A stretch of 64,000 bases of DNA from Ancylomarina sp048268005 (lineage in GTDB: Bacteria > Bacteroidota > Bacteroidia > Bacteroidales > Marinifilaceae): assembly GCA_048268005.1 (NCBI GenBank), contig JBLWWJ010000001.1:1-64000 (forward strand), written 5' to 3'. The translations under genes and the position numbers were made by a program. Shown here piece after piece: positions 1-8,327 of the stretch. The notes under the pieces are model-generated. The model saw only the letters and a list, made by a program, of their open reading frames with translations. It was not told the DNA's origin and did not search any database. Position 1 is the stretch's first letter, and each line of letters starts with the position of its first letter.

Positions 1-2
1 TT

Positions 3-75
<73 letters not shown>

Positions 76-96
76 CATTTAAGAGCTTAAAACTAT

Positions 97-129
97 AAGG
101 ATTGTTTCTAACGAGATAGTCCTTTTTTT
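97..129 (+). terminator. Terminator after tRNA-Gly
   Basis: A 12-base-pair stem (97-108 with 113-124, including G-T pairs) closes a TAAC loop and runs into a T tract ending at 129. Confidence 0.8.
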
Positions 130-155
130 ATGCTTGTAATTTTGATTTTAGGCAC

Positions 156-187
156 AAAAAAAGCGATACCTATGGTATCGCTTTTAG
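156..187 (-). terminator. Terminator of the alpha-oxoamine synthase gene
   Basis: AAGCGATACC (161-170) pairs perfectly with 174-183 around a three-base loop. Read on the minus strand it is followed by seven T, 17 bases after the stop codon of the minus-strand gene. Confidence 0.85.
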
Positions 188-203
188 AGTTTGTATAGTG
201 TGC

Positions 204-1454
204 TTACTGATTGAAAATATCAGCAAATTTTTCATTGCTATATTTACCTTCTTTCAGTTTAGTAGCTACATCTTTAAAGGCATTTACAGTGTACTCAACA
301 TCTTCAAGAGTGTGAGTTGCTGTAGGAATCAAACGAAGTAGTAATTGTCCTTTAGGAATTACTGGGTATACTACGATTGAGCAGAAAATACCATAATTCT
401 CTCTAAGATCCATCGTAACCTGAGTTCCTTCGGCTACACTACCCGAAAGGTAAACTGGCGTAACAGGAGACTCTGTACATCCTATTTCAAGCCCAGCTTC
501 AGTTAAACCTTTCTGAAGAGTGTTAGAGATAGTAAATAATTGCTCGCGCAATTCAGGCTTAGTTCTAAGCAGCTCTAGTCGCTTAATAGATCCTTCAACG
601 ATAGGCATTGGAAGTGATTTTGCAAAAGTCTGTGAACGCATGTTGTAACGTAAGTAACCACAAACATCTTCATCACAAGCAACGAATGCACCAATACCAG
701 CCATCGCTTTAGCAAAAGTACCGAAAAGAACATCAACGCCTTCTGTAACCCCAAAGTGTTCAGGAGCTCCTGCACCAGTTGGACCCATTACACCAAAACC
801 ATGTGCATCATCAACTAATAAACGGAAGTTGAATTCATCCTTCATAGCTACAATCTCGTCCAATTTACCTAGGTCACCAGCCATACCGAATACACCTTCA
901 GTAATTACCAGAATACCACCACCAGTGTTTTCAGCCCACTTAGTTGCACGCTCTAGTTGCTTGTGAAGGTTTTCCATGTCATTATGAGGATAAACGAAAC
1001 GTTTCCCTTGGTGAAGTCTTAAACCATCCATGATACAAGCATGTGACTCAGAATCATAAACGATAACATCATGACGGTTAACTAAAGCGTCGATGATAGA
1101 AAGCATACCCTGGTAACCGAAGTTTAAAAGGAATGCATCTGGTTTACCAACAAAATCAGCTAGTTGAGATTCTAATTCTTCGTGGCGACTAGTTTGTCCA
1201 GACATCATACGAGCTCCCATTGGATAGGCAAGACCCCATTTTTCAGCAGATTCAGCATCAGCTTTTCTTACTTCTGGGTGGTTTGCTAGTCCAATGTAGT
1301 TATTCAAACTCCATGTTAAAACGTCTTTACCTCTAAATTTCATTCTAGAGTTAATCTCGCCTTCTAGTTTTGGGAATGCGAAGTAGCCATGAGCTTGCTT
1401 TGCGTATTGTCCAATATTCCCTTTTTGGGTGTTAACTTTGTCAAAAATATCCAC
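204..1454 (-). CDS. Alpha-oxoamine synthase (serine palmitoyltransferase / cysteate acyltransferase type)
   Basis: A PLP-dependent acyl-CoA:amino-acid acyltransferase of fold type I, 416 residues, in the family of KBL, BioF and serine palmitoyltransferase. The family signature DDAHGFG is present and the PLP lysine is Lys249 in TFAKAMAGIG. There is no signal peptide, so it is cytosolic. Members join an acyl group to glycine, alanine, serine or cysteate. No bio or threonine-dehydrogenase gene is nearby, and the sequence looks closest to the Bacteroidota group implicated in sphingolipid or sulfonolipid (capnine) base synthesis. That assignment is from memory of the family, and the substrate cannot be settled here. 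It is transcribed alone, with its own promoter box and terminator. Confidence 0.8.
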   Translation of the reverse strand: MDIFDKVNTQKGNIGQYAKQAHGYFAFPKLEGEINSRMKFRGKDVLTWSLNNYIGLANHPEVRKADAESAEKWGLAYPMGARMMSGQTSRHEELESQLADFVGKPDAFLLNFGYQGMLSIIDALVNRHDVIVYDSESHACIMDGLRLHQGKRFVYPHNDMENLHKQLERATKWAENTGGGILVITEGVFGMAGDLGKLDEIVAMKDEFNFRLLVDDAHGFGVMGPTGAGAPEHFGVTEGVDVLFGTFAKAMAGIGAFVACDEDVCGYLRYNMRSQTFAKSLPMPIVEGSIKRLELLRTKPELREQLFTISNTLQKGLTEAGLEIGCTESPVTPVYLSGSVAEGTQVTMDLRENYGIFCSIVVYPVIPKGQLLLRLIPTATHTLEDVEYTVNAFKDVATKLKEGKYSNEKFADIFNQ

Positions 1455-1540
1455 GTTATATATTTTTTTGAGTTTTCAAATATTCTGAATGGAGTTATGA
1501 AATTCCAAGCAAATTTTTCTGAAAAGAATTCATAACTGTG

Positions 1541-1570
1541 CAAAAGTAACATTTTATAAAAATATATCAA
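1541..1570 (-). promoter_or_regulatory. Promoter of the alpha-oxoamine synthase gene
   Basis: On the minus strand TACTTTTG (1548-1541) matches the Bacteroidota -7 box TAnnTTTG, and a TTG at 1570-1568 lies 19 bases upstream, as expected for the -33 element. The 5' leader would be about 80 bases. Confidence 0.55.
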
Positions 1571-1788
1571 GAGATAGATGCGGTAGATTTTATTCACTAT
1601 TTAATAATAAATGATATGAAGCAGAGATCACTATGTTTATTGGGCGGGTAACTCTAAGATGTAATAGTGAAATCTAATTTAATCTTCTATTTTGGTTTTG
1701 TATAGCTCTATCTGCTTGATAGTCTTGTTAAAAAAATCTAAATGCAACAATATGATAGTCTGAAATGTTCAAAATTGGCGGAAAATTC

Positions 1789-1796
1789 TATCTTTG
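1789..1796 (+). promoter_or_regulatory. -7 box upstream of bamD
   Basis: TATCTTTG matches TAnnTTTG and lies 33 bases before the bamD ATG. No clear -33 TTTG is visible at the right distance. Confidence 0.5.
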
Positions 1797-1829
1797 CATG
1801 ATACAAAAATAGTAGAGTCCTTTAAACTT

Positions 1830-2642
1830 ATGAAAAAAATCCTTTTGTTGATCGTGCTTTTATCTACGCTTTTAGCGGGATGTAGCGAATATCAAAAACT
1901 TCTGAAGAGTAACGATACTACTCTAAAATACAAGAAAGCCATTATATATTATAACGAAGAACAATATGTAAAAGCGGCAACCCTTTTCGAAGAACTGGCT
2001 CCTGTATATAGAGGGACTAGTAAAGCTGAGTCGGTTAGTTATTATATGGCTTATTGTGCTTATGGAATGAATGATTTTATCACAGGAGGATACTACTTCC
2101 GAAGTTTTATAAAGAATTTTCCAGATAGTCCTTACGCTGAGGAATGTTTGTATATGAGTGCTTATTGTTATTATAGAGAATCTCCAAAACCTCGATTAGA
2201 TCAAACTTCAACTCAAGATGCTATCAATGCACTTCAATTATATATTAATCGTTATCCGAACTCAACACGTATTGAAGAGGGAAATAAGTTGATTGATGAG
2301 TTGCAAGATAAATTGGTTTATAAATCTTATTTAAGTGCTCGTAACTATTTCGATAGAGAACATTTCCCTTCAGCTATTATTGCATTGGAAAATGCTATTA
2401 AGGATTATCCAGGTTCATCTTACCGAGAAGAGCTTATGTTTATGCTTTTTGAATCACGTTACGAATTTGCCGTTAAGTCTATTGAAGAGAAGCAAAATGA
2501 GCGATTTAACCTGGCTAAAGAAGAGTATTTTGCCTTTGTTGATGAATTTCCTAAAAGTAAATTTCAGAAGGATTCAGAGCGTATGATTAAGGTGATTGAA
2601 GCTTACTTTGAAAAAGATAAATCTGCAAAAGAAGATAATTAG
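1830..2642 (+). CDS. bamD: Outer membrane assembly lipoprotein BamD
   Basis: BamD is the essential lipoprotein of the BAM complex that folds beta-barrel proteins into the outer membrane. The 270-residue product begins with a lipoprotein signal peptide whose lipobox LLAGC puts the lipidated Cys at residue 18. The rest is helical TPR-like repeat sequence, such as AATLFEELAPVYRG and GYYFRSFIKNFPDSPYAEEC, typical of the YfiO/BamD family. The frame is open further upstream to a TTG at 1794, but the ATG at 1830 gives a proper signal peptide. It heads the conserved bamD-rpoZ-coaBC-porD-recN block. Confidence 0.93.
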   Translation: MKKILLLIVLLSTLLAGCSEYQKLLKSNDTTLKYKKAIIYYNEEQYVKAATLFEELAPVYRGTSKAESVSYYMAYCAYGMNDFITGGYYFRSFIKNFPDSPYAEECLYMSAYCYYRESPKPRLDQTSTQDAINALQLYINRYPNSTRIEEGNKLIDELQDKLVYKSYLSARNYFDREHFPSAIIALENAIKDYPGSSYREELMFMLFESRYEFAVKSIEEKQNERFNLAKEEYFAFVDEFPKSKFQKDSERMIKVIEAYFEKDKSAKEDN

Positions 2643-2674
2643 TTATAAATTAGAGGAAAACTATTAAAAATTTG

Positions 2675-2682
2675 TATTTTTG
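2675..2682 (+). promoter_or_regulatory. -7 box upstream of rpoZ
   Basis: TATTTTTG matches TAnnTTTG, 47 bases before the rpoZ ATG and 32 bases after the bamD stop. It suggests rpoZ has its own promoter besides read-through from bamD. Confidence 0.45.
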
Positions 2683-2728
2683 CAAGCTGAACTAAAAATA
2701 AACCAATAGATAATAATTCTTTGACAGT

Positions 2729-3064
2729 ATGGATTACAAAAAAACGAATGCAGCAGGTTCAACTATTACACGTAACGTTACAGATTTGAGCAGGGAAGTA
2801 GGAAATGCTTACGAATCAGTAATGATCATGGCGAAGCGTTCCAACCAGATTGCTGTAGAGCTTAAAACTGAACTGAATAAGAAACTTCAAGAATTCGCAT
2901 CTTTTACTGATAATTTGGAGGAAGTTTTCGAAAATCGTGAGCAGATTGAGATTTCGAAATATTATGAGCGTTTACCAAAACCGACTTTAATTGCGGTTGA
3001 GGAATTCATTAATGGTGACGTTTATTACAGAAATCCTGCTAATGAAAACAAAACGAATAAGTAA
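2729..3064 (+). CDS. rpoZ: RNA polymerase omega subunit, Bacteroidota type
   Basis: A 111-residue protein matching the Bacteroidota form of the omega subunit, which helps assemble and stabilise the beta' subunit of RNA polymerase. Its N-terminal part (TNAAGSTITRNVTDLSREVG, then GNAYESVMIMAKRSNQIA) is the usual omega segment, here preceded by an N-terminal extension and followed by a helical, acidic tail typical of the phylum. Position between bamD and coaBC is the standard location. It is followed by a strong hairpin terminator, so expression of coaBC probably depends partly on read-through or another promoter. Confidence 0.87.
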   Translation: MDYKKTNAAGSTITRNVTDLSREVGNAYESVMIMAKRSNQIAVELKTELNKKLQEFASFTDNLEEVFENREQIEISKYYERLPKPTLIAVEEFINGDVYYRNPANENKTNK

Positions 3065-3082
3065 AATTTTGCTTTAATATTT

Positions 3083-3110
3083 AAGTTCCCTCTAAACAGG
3101 GAACTTTTTT
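3083..3110 (+). terminator. Terminator between rpoZ and coaBC
   Basis: AAGTTCCC (3083-3090) pairs with GGGAACTT (3099-3106), followed by a run of six T. Confidence 0.75.
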
Positions 3111-3123
3111 AGTTTTAGACCTT

Positions 3124-3681
3124 ATGTTAAAAGATAAGAAAATAATACTTGGAGTAACAGCTAGTATTGCTGCTTATAAGGCTGCTACTTTGGTGCGTCT
3201 GCTAGTGAAAGAAGGTGCGCAGGTGAAAGTTATAATGACACCATTGGCTAAAGAGTTTATTTCTCCGGTAACAATGGCAACATTATCGAAAAACACTGTT
3301 TTAAGTGATTTTTTTAAACATGATGATGGTGAATGGAATAGCCATGTTGATTTGGGCTTGTGGGCTGATGTGCTTTTAGTTGCGCCAACAACAGCTAATA
3401 CAATGGCAAAAATGGCTCATGGTATTTGTGATAATTTATTGTTGACAACTTATCTGTCTGCTAAATGCCCAGTGGTTCATACACCAGCTATGGATTTGGA
3501 TATGTTTAAACATCCAGCTACACTTCGCAATATGGATATCTTAAAATCATATGGTGATAGCTTTATTGAGCCTTCAAGTGGTGAGTTGGCTAGTGGTTTA
3601 TACGGAAAAGGACGTATGGAAGATCCTGAAAAAATTGTTGAGAAACTTAAAGTGTTTCTGGATTCAAAAAAAAAAGACTAA
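3124..3681 (+). CDS. coaC: CoaBC N-terminal half: phosphopantothenoylcysteine decarboxylase
   Basis: This is the flavin-dependent (HFCD family) decarboxylase half of CoaBC, which makes 4'-phosphopantetheine in coenzyme A synthesis. The Rossmann-like start (KKIILGVTASIAAYKAATLV), the catalytic His in NSHVDLG, and the PAMDLDMF substrate clamp are all visible. CoaBC is normally one protein of about 400 residues; here the frame ends after 185 residues at TAA 3679-3681, directly after a run of ten A (3666-3675). The other half continues in the -1 frame without loss of conserved sequence. The split may be real, bypassed by slippage, or an A-run length error. Confidence 0.88.
   Translation: MLKDKKIILGVTASIAAYKAATLVRLLVKEGAQVKVIMTPLAKEFISPVTMATLSKNTVLSDFFKHDDGEWNSHVDLGLWADVLLVAPTTANTMAKMAHGICDNLLLTTYLSAKCPVVHTPAMDLDMFKHPATLRNMDILKSYGDSFIEPSSGELASGLYGKGRMEDPEKIVEKLKVFLDSKKKD
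3666..3675 (+). other. A10 homopolymer at the coaB/coaC frame break
   Basis: Ten consecutive A sit at the junction of the two coaBC halves. One additional A (or a -1 slip) reads through as KKKRLIDKKVMITTGPTYE, joining the frames with intact linker sequence. A-runs of this length are known sites of RNA polymerase slippage and of sequencing indels. Confidence 0.75.
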
Positions 3682-3695
3682 TTGATAAAAAGGTC

Positions 3696-4328
3696 ATGAT
3701 AACAACAGGGCCGACTTATGAAAAGATCGACCCTGTTCGTTTTATTGGCAATTTCTCCTCTGGCAAAATGGGCTTTTCAATTGCCGAACAACTAGCAGAA
3801 GAAGGGGCTCAAGTTACTCTCATATCCGGGCCATCTGCTTGTCAAACCAATCACCCTAACATACATAGAATTGACGTTATCTCAGCTCAGGATATGTATG
3901 ATGCTTCTTTTGAGCACTTTCCAAATTGTGATGGAGCTATTATGACAGCAGCAGTTGCTGATTTCACGCCACTAAATCCACTGAACTCAAAAGTGAAGCG
4001 TGAAAAATCAAACTATACAATTGAATTAACTCCAACACAGGATATTGCAGCATCATTAGGAAAGATTAAATCTGATAAACAATTTTTAGTTGGATTCGCT
4101 CTGGAAACTAATGATGAAGAGCATAATGCACAGTTAAAGCTTGAGAAAAAGAATCTGGATTTAATTGTACTGAACTCTTTGAATGACTCAGGAGCTGGTT
4201 TTCAGCATGACACTAATAAAATCACAATTTTTTCTCGTAGTGGTGACATAAAGAAATTTGAGCTTAAGCCAAAGTCAGAAGTCGCAAAAGATATTGTTGA
4301 TGAGTTAATTCTGAATCAGAACTTTTAG
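3696..4328 (+). CDS. coaB: CoaBC C-terminal half: phosphopantothenate-cysteine ligase
   Basis: The ligase half joins 4'-phosphopantothenate to cysteine using a nucleotide triphosphate. The N-terminal motif MITTGPTYEKIDPVRFIGN followed by SSGKMG is the CoaB nucleotide-binding signature, and AAVADF and KLKRE-like KVKREKS follow. From the ATG at 3696 the product has 210 residues and starts within the first beta strand. In the same frame the sequence is open and CoaB-like from 3666, so this is probably the continuation of the upstream frame rather than an independent gene. No Shine-Dalgarno is visible, which in Bacteroidota says little. Confidence 0.87.
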   Translation: MITTGPTYEKIDPVRFIGNFSSGKMGFSIAEQLAEEGAQVTLISGPSACQTNHPNIHRIDVISAQDMYDASFEHFPNCDGAIMTAAVADFTPLNPLNSKVKREKSNYTIELTPTQDIAASLGKIKSDKQFLVGFALETNDEEHNAQLKLEKKNLDLIVLNSLNDSGAGFQHDTNKITIFSRSGDIKKFELKPKSEVAKDIVDELILNQNF

Positions 4329-4446
4329 CGATGATTTTAGACATTAACCTCTGATCTGTAATTGAATCTTTTTTTACTTAGCTTATAAGACTTGACTGCT
4401 CATTTGTTTTGATTAACTTTAGTCTTAATTTTTGAAAAAATCGGAT

Positions 4447-5340
4447 ATGCGTAAATTACTTTTATTACTACTTATTATACTCTCTGTTTCAAATGCCAAA
4501 TCACAAGAATTACGTTGTAATATACAGGTTGTGAGTCAGCAAATTCAAGGTACGAATAAGCAGGTTTTTAGGACTATGCAAACCGCGATATATGAGTTTG
4601 TTAATAATAGGAGTTGGACCGATCATATATACGATCAGGATGAGAAAATTGAATGTAATATTTTAATTAATCTCACGGATCAAATTTCTTCGGATGAATT
4701 TAAGGGAACAATGCAAATTCAGGCACGTCGTCCTGTTTTTAATTCATCTTTTAATACCGTTCTTTTAAATTTTAAAGACAATGATATTCATTTTAAATAC
4801 GCGGAGTATCAAGCTTTAGACTATAATGAATCAAATACACCCACTAGTTTAACAGCACTTTTAGCTTTTTACGCCAACCTTATTGTAGGATTGGATTATG
4901 ACTCATTTTCCTTAGAAGGAGGATCGCCTTATTTTACAAAAGCTGAAGCAATCGTGAATAAGATGCAGAATGTCAAGTATCCAGGTTGGAAATCTTTTGA
5001 GAGTAAGAGTAACCGATATTGGTTAATTGAAAATATCCTGAATAACTCCTACCGTCCGGTTCGTGAGTGTATTTATCGTTATCACCGATTGGGGCTGGAT
5101 AAAATGTCAGATAAGTTGACTGATGGACGTTCTGAGATTGCTGAATCTTTGCGTTTATTGCAGAAAGCTCATCGTGCTAAGCCTGGTTCTTTTATTCTTC
5201 AGATATTTTTTGATGCTAAAGCAGATGAATTGGTTAAAATATTTGCAGAATCGTTTAATGATGAGAAAAAAAGGGCCTACAATATTTTAAGTGATATTGA
5301 CCCTGCAAATCTAAATAAGTATAAAAAGATACTTAAGTAA
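4447..5340 (+). CDS. porD: PorD-like protein, DUF4835 (type IX secretion associated)
   Basis: A 297-residue exported protein of the DUF4835/PorD family. The N-terminus (MRKLLLLLLIILSVSNAKSQ) is a signal peptide; the ATG at 4447 is preferred to an upstream in-frame TTG at 4432. The mature part begins ELRCNIQVVSQQIQG and includes TMQIQARRPVF and the invariant-looking YAEYQALDYNESN segment. PorD has been linked to the type IX secretion system in gliding or periodontal Bacteroidota, though its exact role is unclear. Its place between coaBC and recN is the usual one. Confidence 0.85.
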   Translation: MRKLLLLLLIILSVSNAKSQELRCNIQVVSQQIQGTNKQVFRTMQTAIYEFVNNRSWTDHIYDQDEKIECNILINLTDQISSDEFKGTMQIQARRPVFNSSFNTVLLNFKDNDIHFKYAEYQALDYNESNTPTSLTALLAFYANLIVGLDYDSFSLEGGSPYFTKAEAIVNKMQNVKYPGWKSFESKSNRYWLIENILNNSYRPVRECIYRYHRLGLDKMSDKLTDGRSEIAESLRLLQKAHRAKPGSFILQIFFDAKADELVKIFAESFNDEKKRAYNILSDIDPANLNKYKKILK

Positions 5341-5393
5341 GTGGAGAGATCTATATTCAATTATTGCTATTAAACTGACATTTAAAATATAAT

Positions 5394-7049
5394 ATGCTTC
5401 AAGCTCTAGCCATACAAAATTATACGCTAATAAATCAGATTGAAATTGAATTCAATACTGGGTTTTCTATCATAACAGGAGAGACAGGATCGGGAAAATC
5501 TATCTTGTTGGGTGCTTTAGGTTTGGTTTTAGGTCAACGACCAGAAACGAACATCTTAAAAGATAAAGATCGTAAATGTGTTATAGAGGCTAACTTTAAT
5601 ATTACAAAGTACCGTTTACAAAAGTTTTTCTCTGAATCTGATATGGAATATGAGGAGGAAACGATTTTACGACGTGAAATCTTACCTAATGGTAAAACGC
5701 GTGCCTTTGTAAACGATTCACCGGTTAGTATTAAACTTTTAAAAGAGTTGGGACTTCGATTGATTGATATCCATTCTCAGAATCAGAACCTGTCTTTAGG
5801 TGATTCTGAGTATCAAATGGGAATCGTTGATACATATGCACAACACGCTTCTCTATTAAGTGATTATCAAAATCAGTTTGAAACTTATCAAAACATAAAA
5901 AGAGAATTAAAGGATCAGGAAGAGATAGCTCGTAAGGAGAAATCTGACTTAGATTATTATCAGTTTCAATTACAGCAACTACTTGATGCGAATTTAGAGA
6001 AGGGCGAGCAAGTTGATTTGGAATCAGAACTTGAAACACTGAATCATGCTGAAGAGATTAAAACGAACTTATTTAAAGCTTCAAACTTATTAAATGAAGG
6101 TGAAGTGGCAATTATTTCGTTATTAAAAGAAGCTCGTTCAGCCATTGGTCAGGTACAGACGGTTTTTTCTGAAGGAGAGGAGTTTTATGAGAGATTTGAA
6201 AGTTCTTGTATTGAGTTGCAGGACTTGGCCTCTGAACTTGAAAGAAGCTATGAGGCCATGGAATTTGATCCTTCAAGAATAAGCTTTTTAAATGAGAGGT
6301 TAGATCTTATATATGGTTTGCAACAAAAGCATCGCGTTGACTCTGTAGAAGGTCTTATTAATATTAGGGAAGAGTTAGATGAGAAAGTAAGGAAGATATC
6401 TTCAAGTGATGATTTGATTGAAGAATTAAAGTTGCAATTGCAAAAGCAGGATTCAAAACTAGGTAAAGCTGCCGAAAAACTCAGTAAAAGCAGGCAAAAT
6501 GTGATTCCTGAAATTGAGAAATCATTGGAGTCTCAATTGGTCCAACTGGGAATGCCCCATGCTAAAATTAATTTCGAACAAAGTAATGCGGAAGAATATC
6601 AGTATTTAGGATTGGATATCATTCGTATTCTTTTCTCAGCCAACAAGAATGGACAACTTGAAGAAATATCAAAAGTTGCGTCAGGGGGAGAGATATCGCG
6701 ATTAATGCTGAGTATTAAGTCATTAATTTCAGCTTCGACAGCCTTGCCATCCATTGTGTTTGATGAAATTGATACAGGGGTTTCTGGCGAGATTGCAGAT
6801 AAAATGGGAGTTGTTATGCGAGATATGGCTGAAAATATTCAGGTAATCAGTATTACTCACTTACCTCAAATTGCAAGTAAAGGCAATTATCATTATAAAG
6901 TTTATAAGGCTGATGATGAGTTGGAAACTTACTCAAATATAGTGCTTTTAGATAAAGGAAGTCGCATTGAAGAGTTAGCAAAAATGCTGAGTGGAGCTGA
7001 TATGACACAAGCTGCAATGGAAAATGCTAAGGTGTTGTTAGCGAAATAG
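5394..7049 (+). CDS. recN: DNA repair protein RecN
   Basis: RecN is an SMC-like ATPase that acts early in double-strand break repair. The 551-residue length fits the family. Walker A is GETGSGKS (residues 29-36), the middle 150-370 is long coiled coil rich in E, K and Q, and the C-terminal half-site holds the signature ASGGEISRLMLSIK followed by Walker B IVFDEIDTGVSG and the ITHLPQIAS switch. It lies 53 bases after porD and is likely cotranscribed with it. Confidence 0.95.
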   Translation: MLQALAIQNYTLINQIEIEFNTGFSIITGETGSGKSILLGALGLVLGQRPETNILKDKDRKCVIEANFNITKYRLQKFFSESDMEYEEETILRREILPNGKTRAFVNDSPVSIKLLKELGLRLIDIHSQNQNLSLGDSEYQMGIVDTYAQHASLLSDYQNQFETYQNIKRELKDQEEIARKEKSDLDYYQFQLQQLLDANLEKGEQVDLESELETLNHAEEIKTNLFKASNLLNEGEVAIISLLKEARSAIGQVQTVFSEGEEFYERFESSCIELQDLASELERSYEAMEFDPSRISFLNERLDLIYGLQQKHRVDSVEGLINIREELDEKVRKISSSDDLIEELKLQLQKQDSKLGKAAEKLSKSRQNVIPEIEKSLESQLVQLGMPHAKINFEQSNAEEYQYLGLDIIRILFSANKNGQLEEISKVASGGEISRLMLSIKSLISASTALPSIVFDEIDTGVSGEIADKMGVVMRDMAENIQVISITHLPQIASKGNYHYKVYKADDELETYSNIVLLDKGSRIEELAKMLSGADMTQAAMENAKVLLAK

Positions 7050-7106
7050 ATCAGGGGTCTCATTCTTCATTAAAGAATTTATTCAGTCTTAATAAATGAT
7101 CTTTTT

Positions 7107-7140
7107 TTTGAACTATTCTAAATAATATTGGTTAAATTTG
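7107..7140 (+). promoter_or_regulatory. Promoter of fabI
   Basis: TTTG (7107-7110) and TAAATTTG (7133-7140) are separated by 22 bases, a near-consensus Bacteroidota -33/-7 pair, 28 bases before the fabI ATG. Confidence 0.6.
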
Positions 7141-7168
7141 TAGCTGATAAAATTGAAAATTTCAAATT

Positions 7169-8008
7169 ATGTCGTACAATTTATTAAAAGGAAAAAAAGG
7201 AATCATTTTTGGTGCCTTAAACGAAATGTCAATTGCATGGAAAGTTGCAGAATTGGCTGTTGAAGAAGGTGCTGAGATTGTTTTAACAAATACACCCGTT
7301 TCCATTCGTATGGGAACTATTGATGAGTTAGCAAAGAAATGCAACGCTCATGTTATCCCTGCCGATGCTACAAATCCAGAAGATTTGGAAAATTTGTATG
7401 CAAAATCAATGGAGCTTTTAGGAGGTCCTGTAGATTTTATTCTGCACTCGATTGGGATGTCACCCAATGTTCGTAAGGGAAATTCATACGATGAATTGAA
7501 CTACGAATACCTTAAGAAAACACTTGATGTTTCGGCTATATCTTTCCACAAAGTGATTCAGAAAGCTAAAGATATGGATGCTGTTGCAGAATACGGATCC
7601 ATTGTTGCTTTATCTTATGCAGCTGCTCAAAGAACTATGTATGAATATAATGATATGGCTGATGCAAAAGCGATGTTGGAATCTATCGCACGTAGTTTTG
7701 GTTATATTTATGGTCGTGAGAAAAGCGTTCGAGTGAATACAATTTCCCAATCACCTACAATGACGACTGCTGGTAGTGGTGTAAAAGGTTTTGATAAGCT
7801 AATTGATTTTTCTGAGCGTATGTCTCCACTGGGCAATGCTTCAGCTCAGGAATGTGCAAATTACTGTATCACTTTATTCTCAGATCTAACCAGAAAAGTA
7901 ACCATGCAGAATTTGTTCCATGATGGTGGATTCTCGAATATGGGTATGAGCTATAGAGCAATGCAGCAGTATAATAAGAGTTTTGATGAAAAATGCGACT
8001 GTAAATAG
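7169..8008 (+). CDS. fabI: Enoyl-ACP reductase FabI
   Basis: FabI performs the last, NADH-dependent step of each fatty acid elongation cycle. The 279-residue protein is a short-chain dehydrogenase with the FabI-type nucleotide loop (GALNEMSIAWKVA) and the catalytic Tyr150 and Tyr160 with Lys167 (YxxxxxxK spacing), matching the FabI pattern rather than FabG. The motif ISQSPTMTTAGSGVKG is the substrate-binding loop seen in Bacteroidota FabI. It has its own promoter and a strong terminator. Confidence 0.94.
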   Translation: MSYNLLKGKKGIIFGALNEMSIAWKVAELAVEEGAEIVLTNTPVSIRMGTIDELAKKCNAHVIPADATNPEDLENLYAKSMELLGGPVDFILHSIGMSPNVRKGNSYDELNYEYLKKTLDVSAISFHKVIQKAKDMDAVAEYGSIVALSYAAAQRTMYEYNDMADAKAMLESIARSFGYIYGREKSVRVNTISQSPTMTTAGSGVKGFDKLIDFSERMSPLGNASAQECANYCITLFSDLTRKVTMQNLFHDGGFSNMGMSYRAMQQYNKSFDEKCDCK

Positions 8009-8031
8009 TCTTGATATTTAACTTATATATC

Positions 8032-8062
8032 AAAGAGCTTCCCCACAAAGGAGGCTCTTTTT
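8032..8062 (+). terminator. Terminator of fabI
   Basis: An 11-pair stem (8032-8042 with 8050-8060, two G-T pairs) with loop CCACAAA ends in a T run. Confidence 0.85.
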
Positions 8063-8194
8063 ATTTACTTAATAAATTAAATACTGCGCATTGTTTAATT
8101 TTATTCTTAGTGGAGGATTTTAACTTCGTTTTTTACTGTAAAATCTAGCTAACCTATTCATGGTCTAAAATTTTTATAATCACCTTAGAAATTG

Positions 8195-8202
8195 TACATT
8201 TG
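8195..8202 (+). promoter_or_regulatory. -7 box of the cysCDN operon
   Basis: TACATTTG matches TAnnTTTG. It predicts an untranslated leader of about 120 bases before cysC. Confidence 0.5.
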
Positions 8203-8217
8203 TGTCTGATTTTTTTG

Positions 8218-8313
8218 GAGGAGTAGATCTTGGTTTAAATAAAAATCTTCCTCTGTGAACAAATAAGCGATATTTGATCATATCTGATTGATTTTAATTA
8301 CAGATGTGGTTCA
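8218..8313 (+). promoter_or_regulatory. Structured 5' leader of cysCDN
   Basis: Three pairings can be drawn in this AT-rich leader. GAGGA+AGAT (8218-8228, two-base bulge) pairs with ATCTTCCTC (8245-8253). ATCTG (8282-8286) pairs with CAGAT (8301-8305). TGAAC (8256-8260) pairs with GTTCA (8309-8313). It does not match the SAM-I or other riboswitch cores I know. The gap 8063-8327 holds no gene. Function is unknown. Confidence 0.35.
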
Positions 8314-8327
8314 TATAAAATTAATTG

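Larger units (their letters stand above)
1455..1829. other. Divergent intergenic region
   Basis: This 375-base AT-rich gap separates the minus-strand synthase from bamD and holds the two divergent promoter boxes listed separately. I see no further gene, tRNA or strong hairpin in it. Confidence 0.6.

Noticed and set aside
7050..7106. A terminator after recN
   Set aside because: Only short, imperfect pairings (ATTCTT with AGAAT, and distant GATCA with TGATC) can be drawn, too weak to claim.
8203..8327. A SAM or other known riboswitch in the cysC leader
   Set aside because: The stems present do not form the SAM-I four-way junction or other cores I can recall, so only an unassigned structured leader is claimed.
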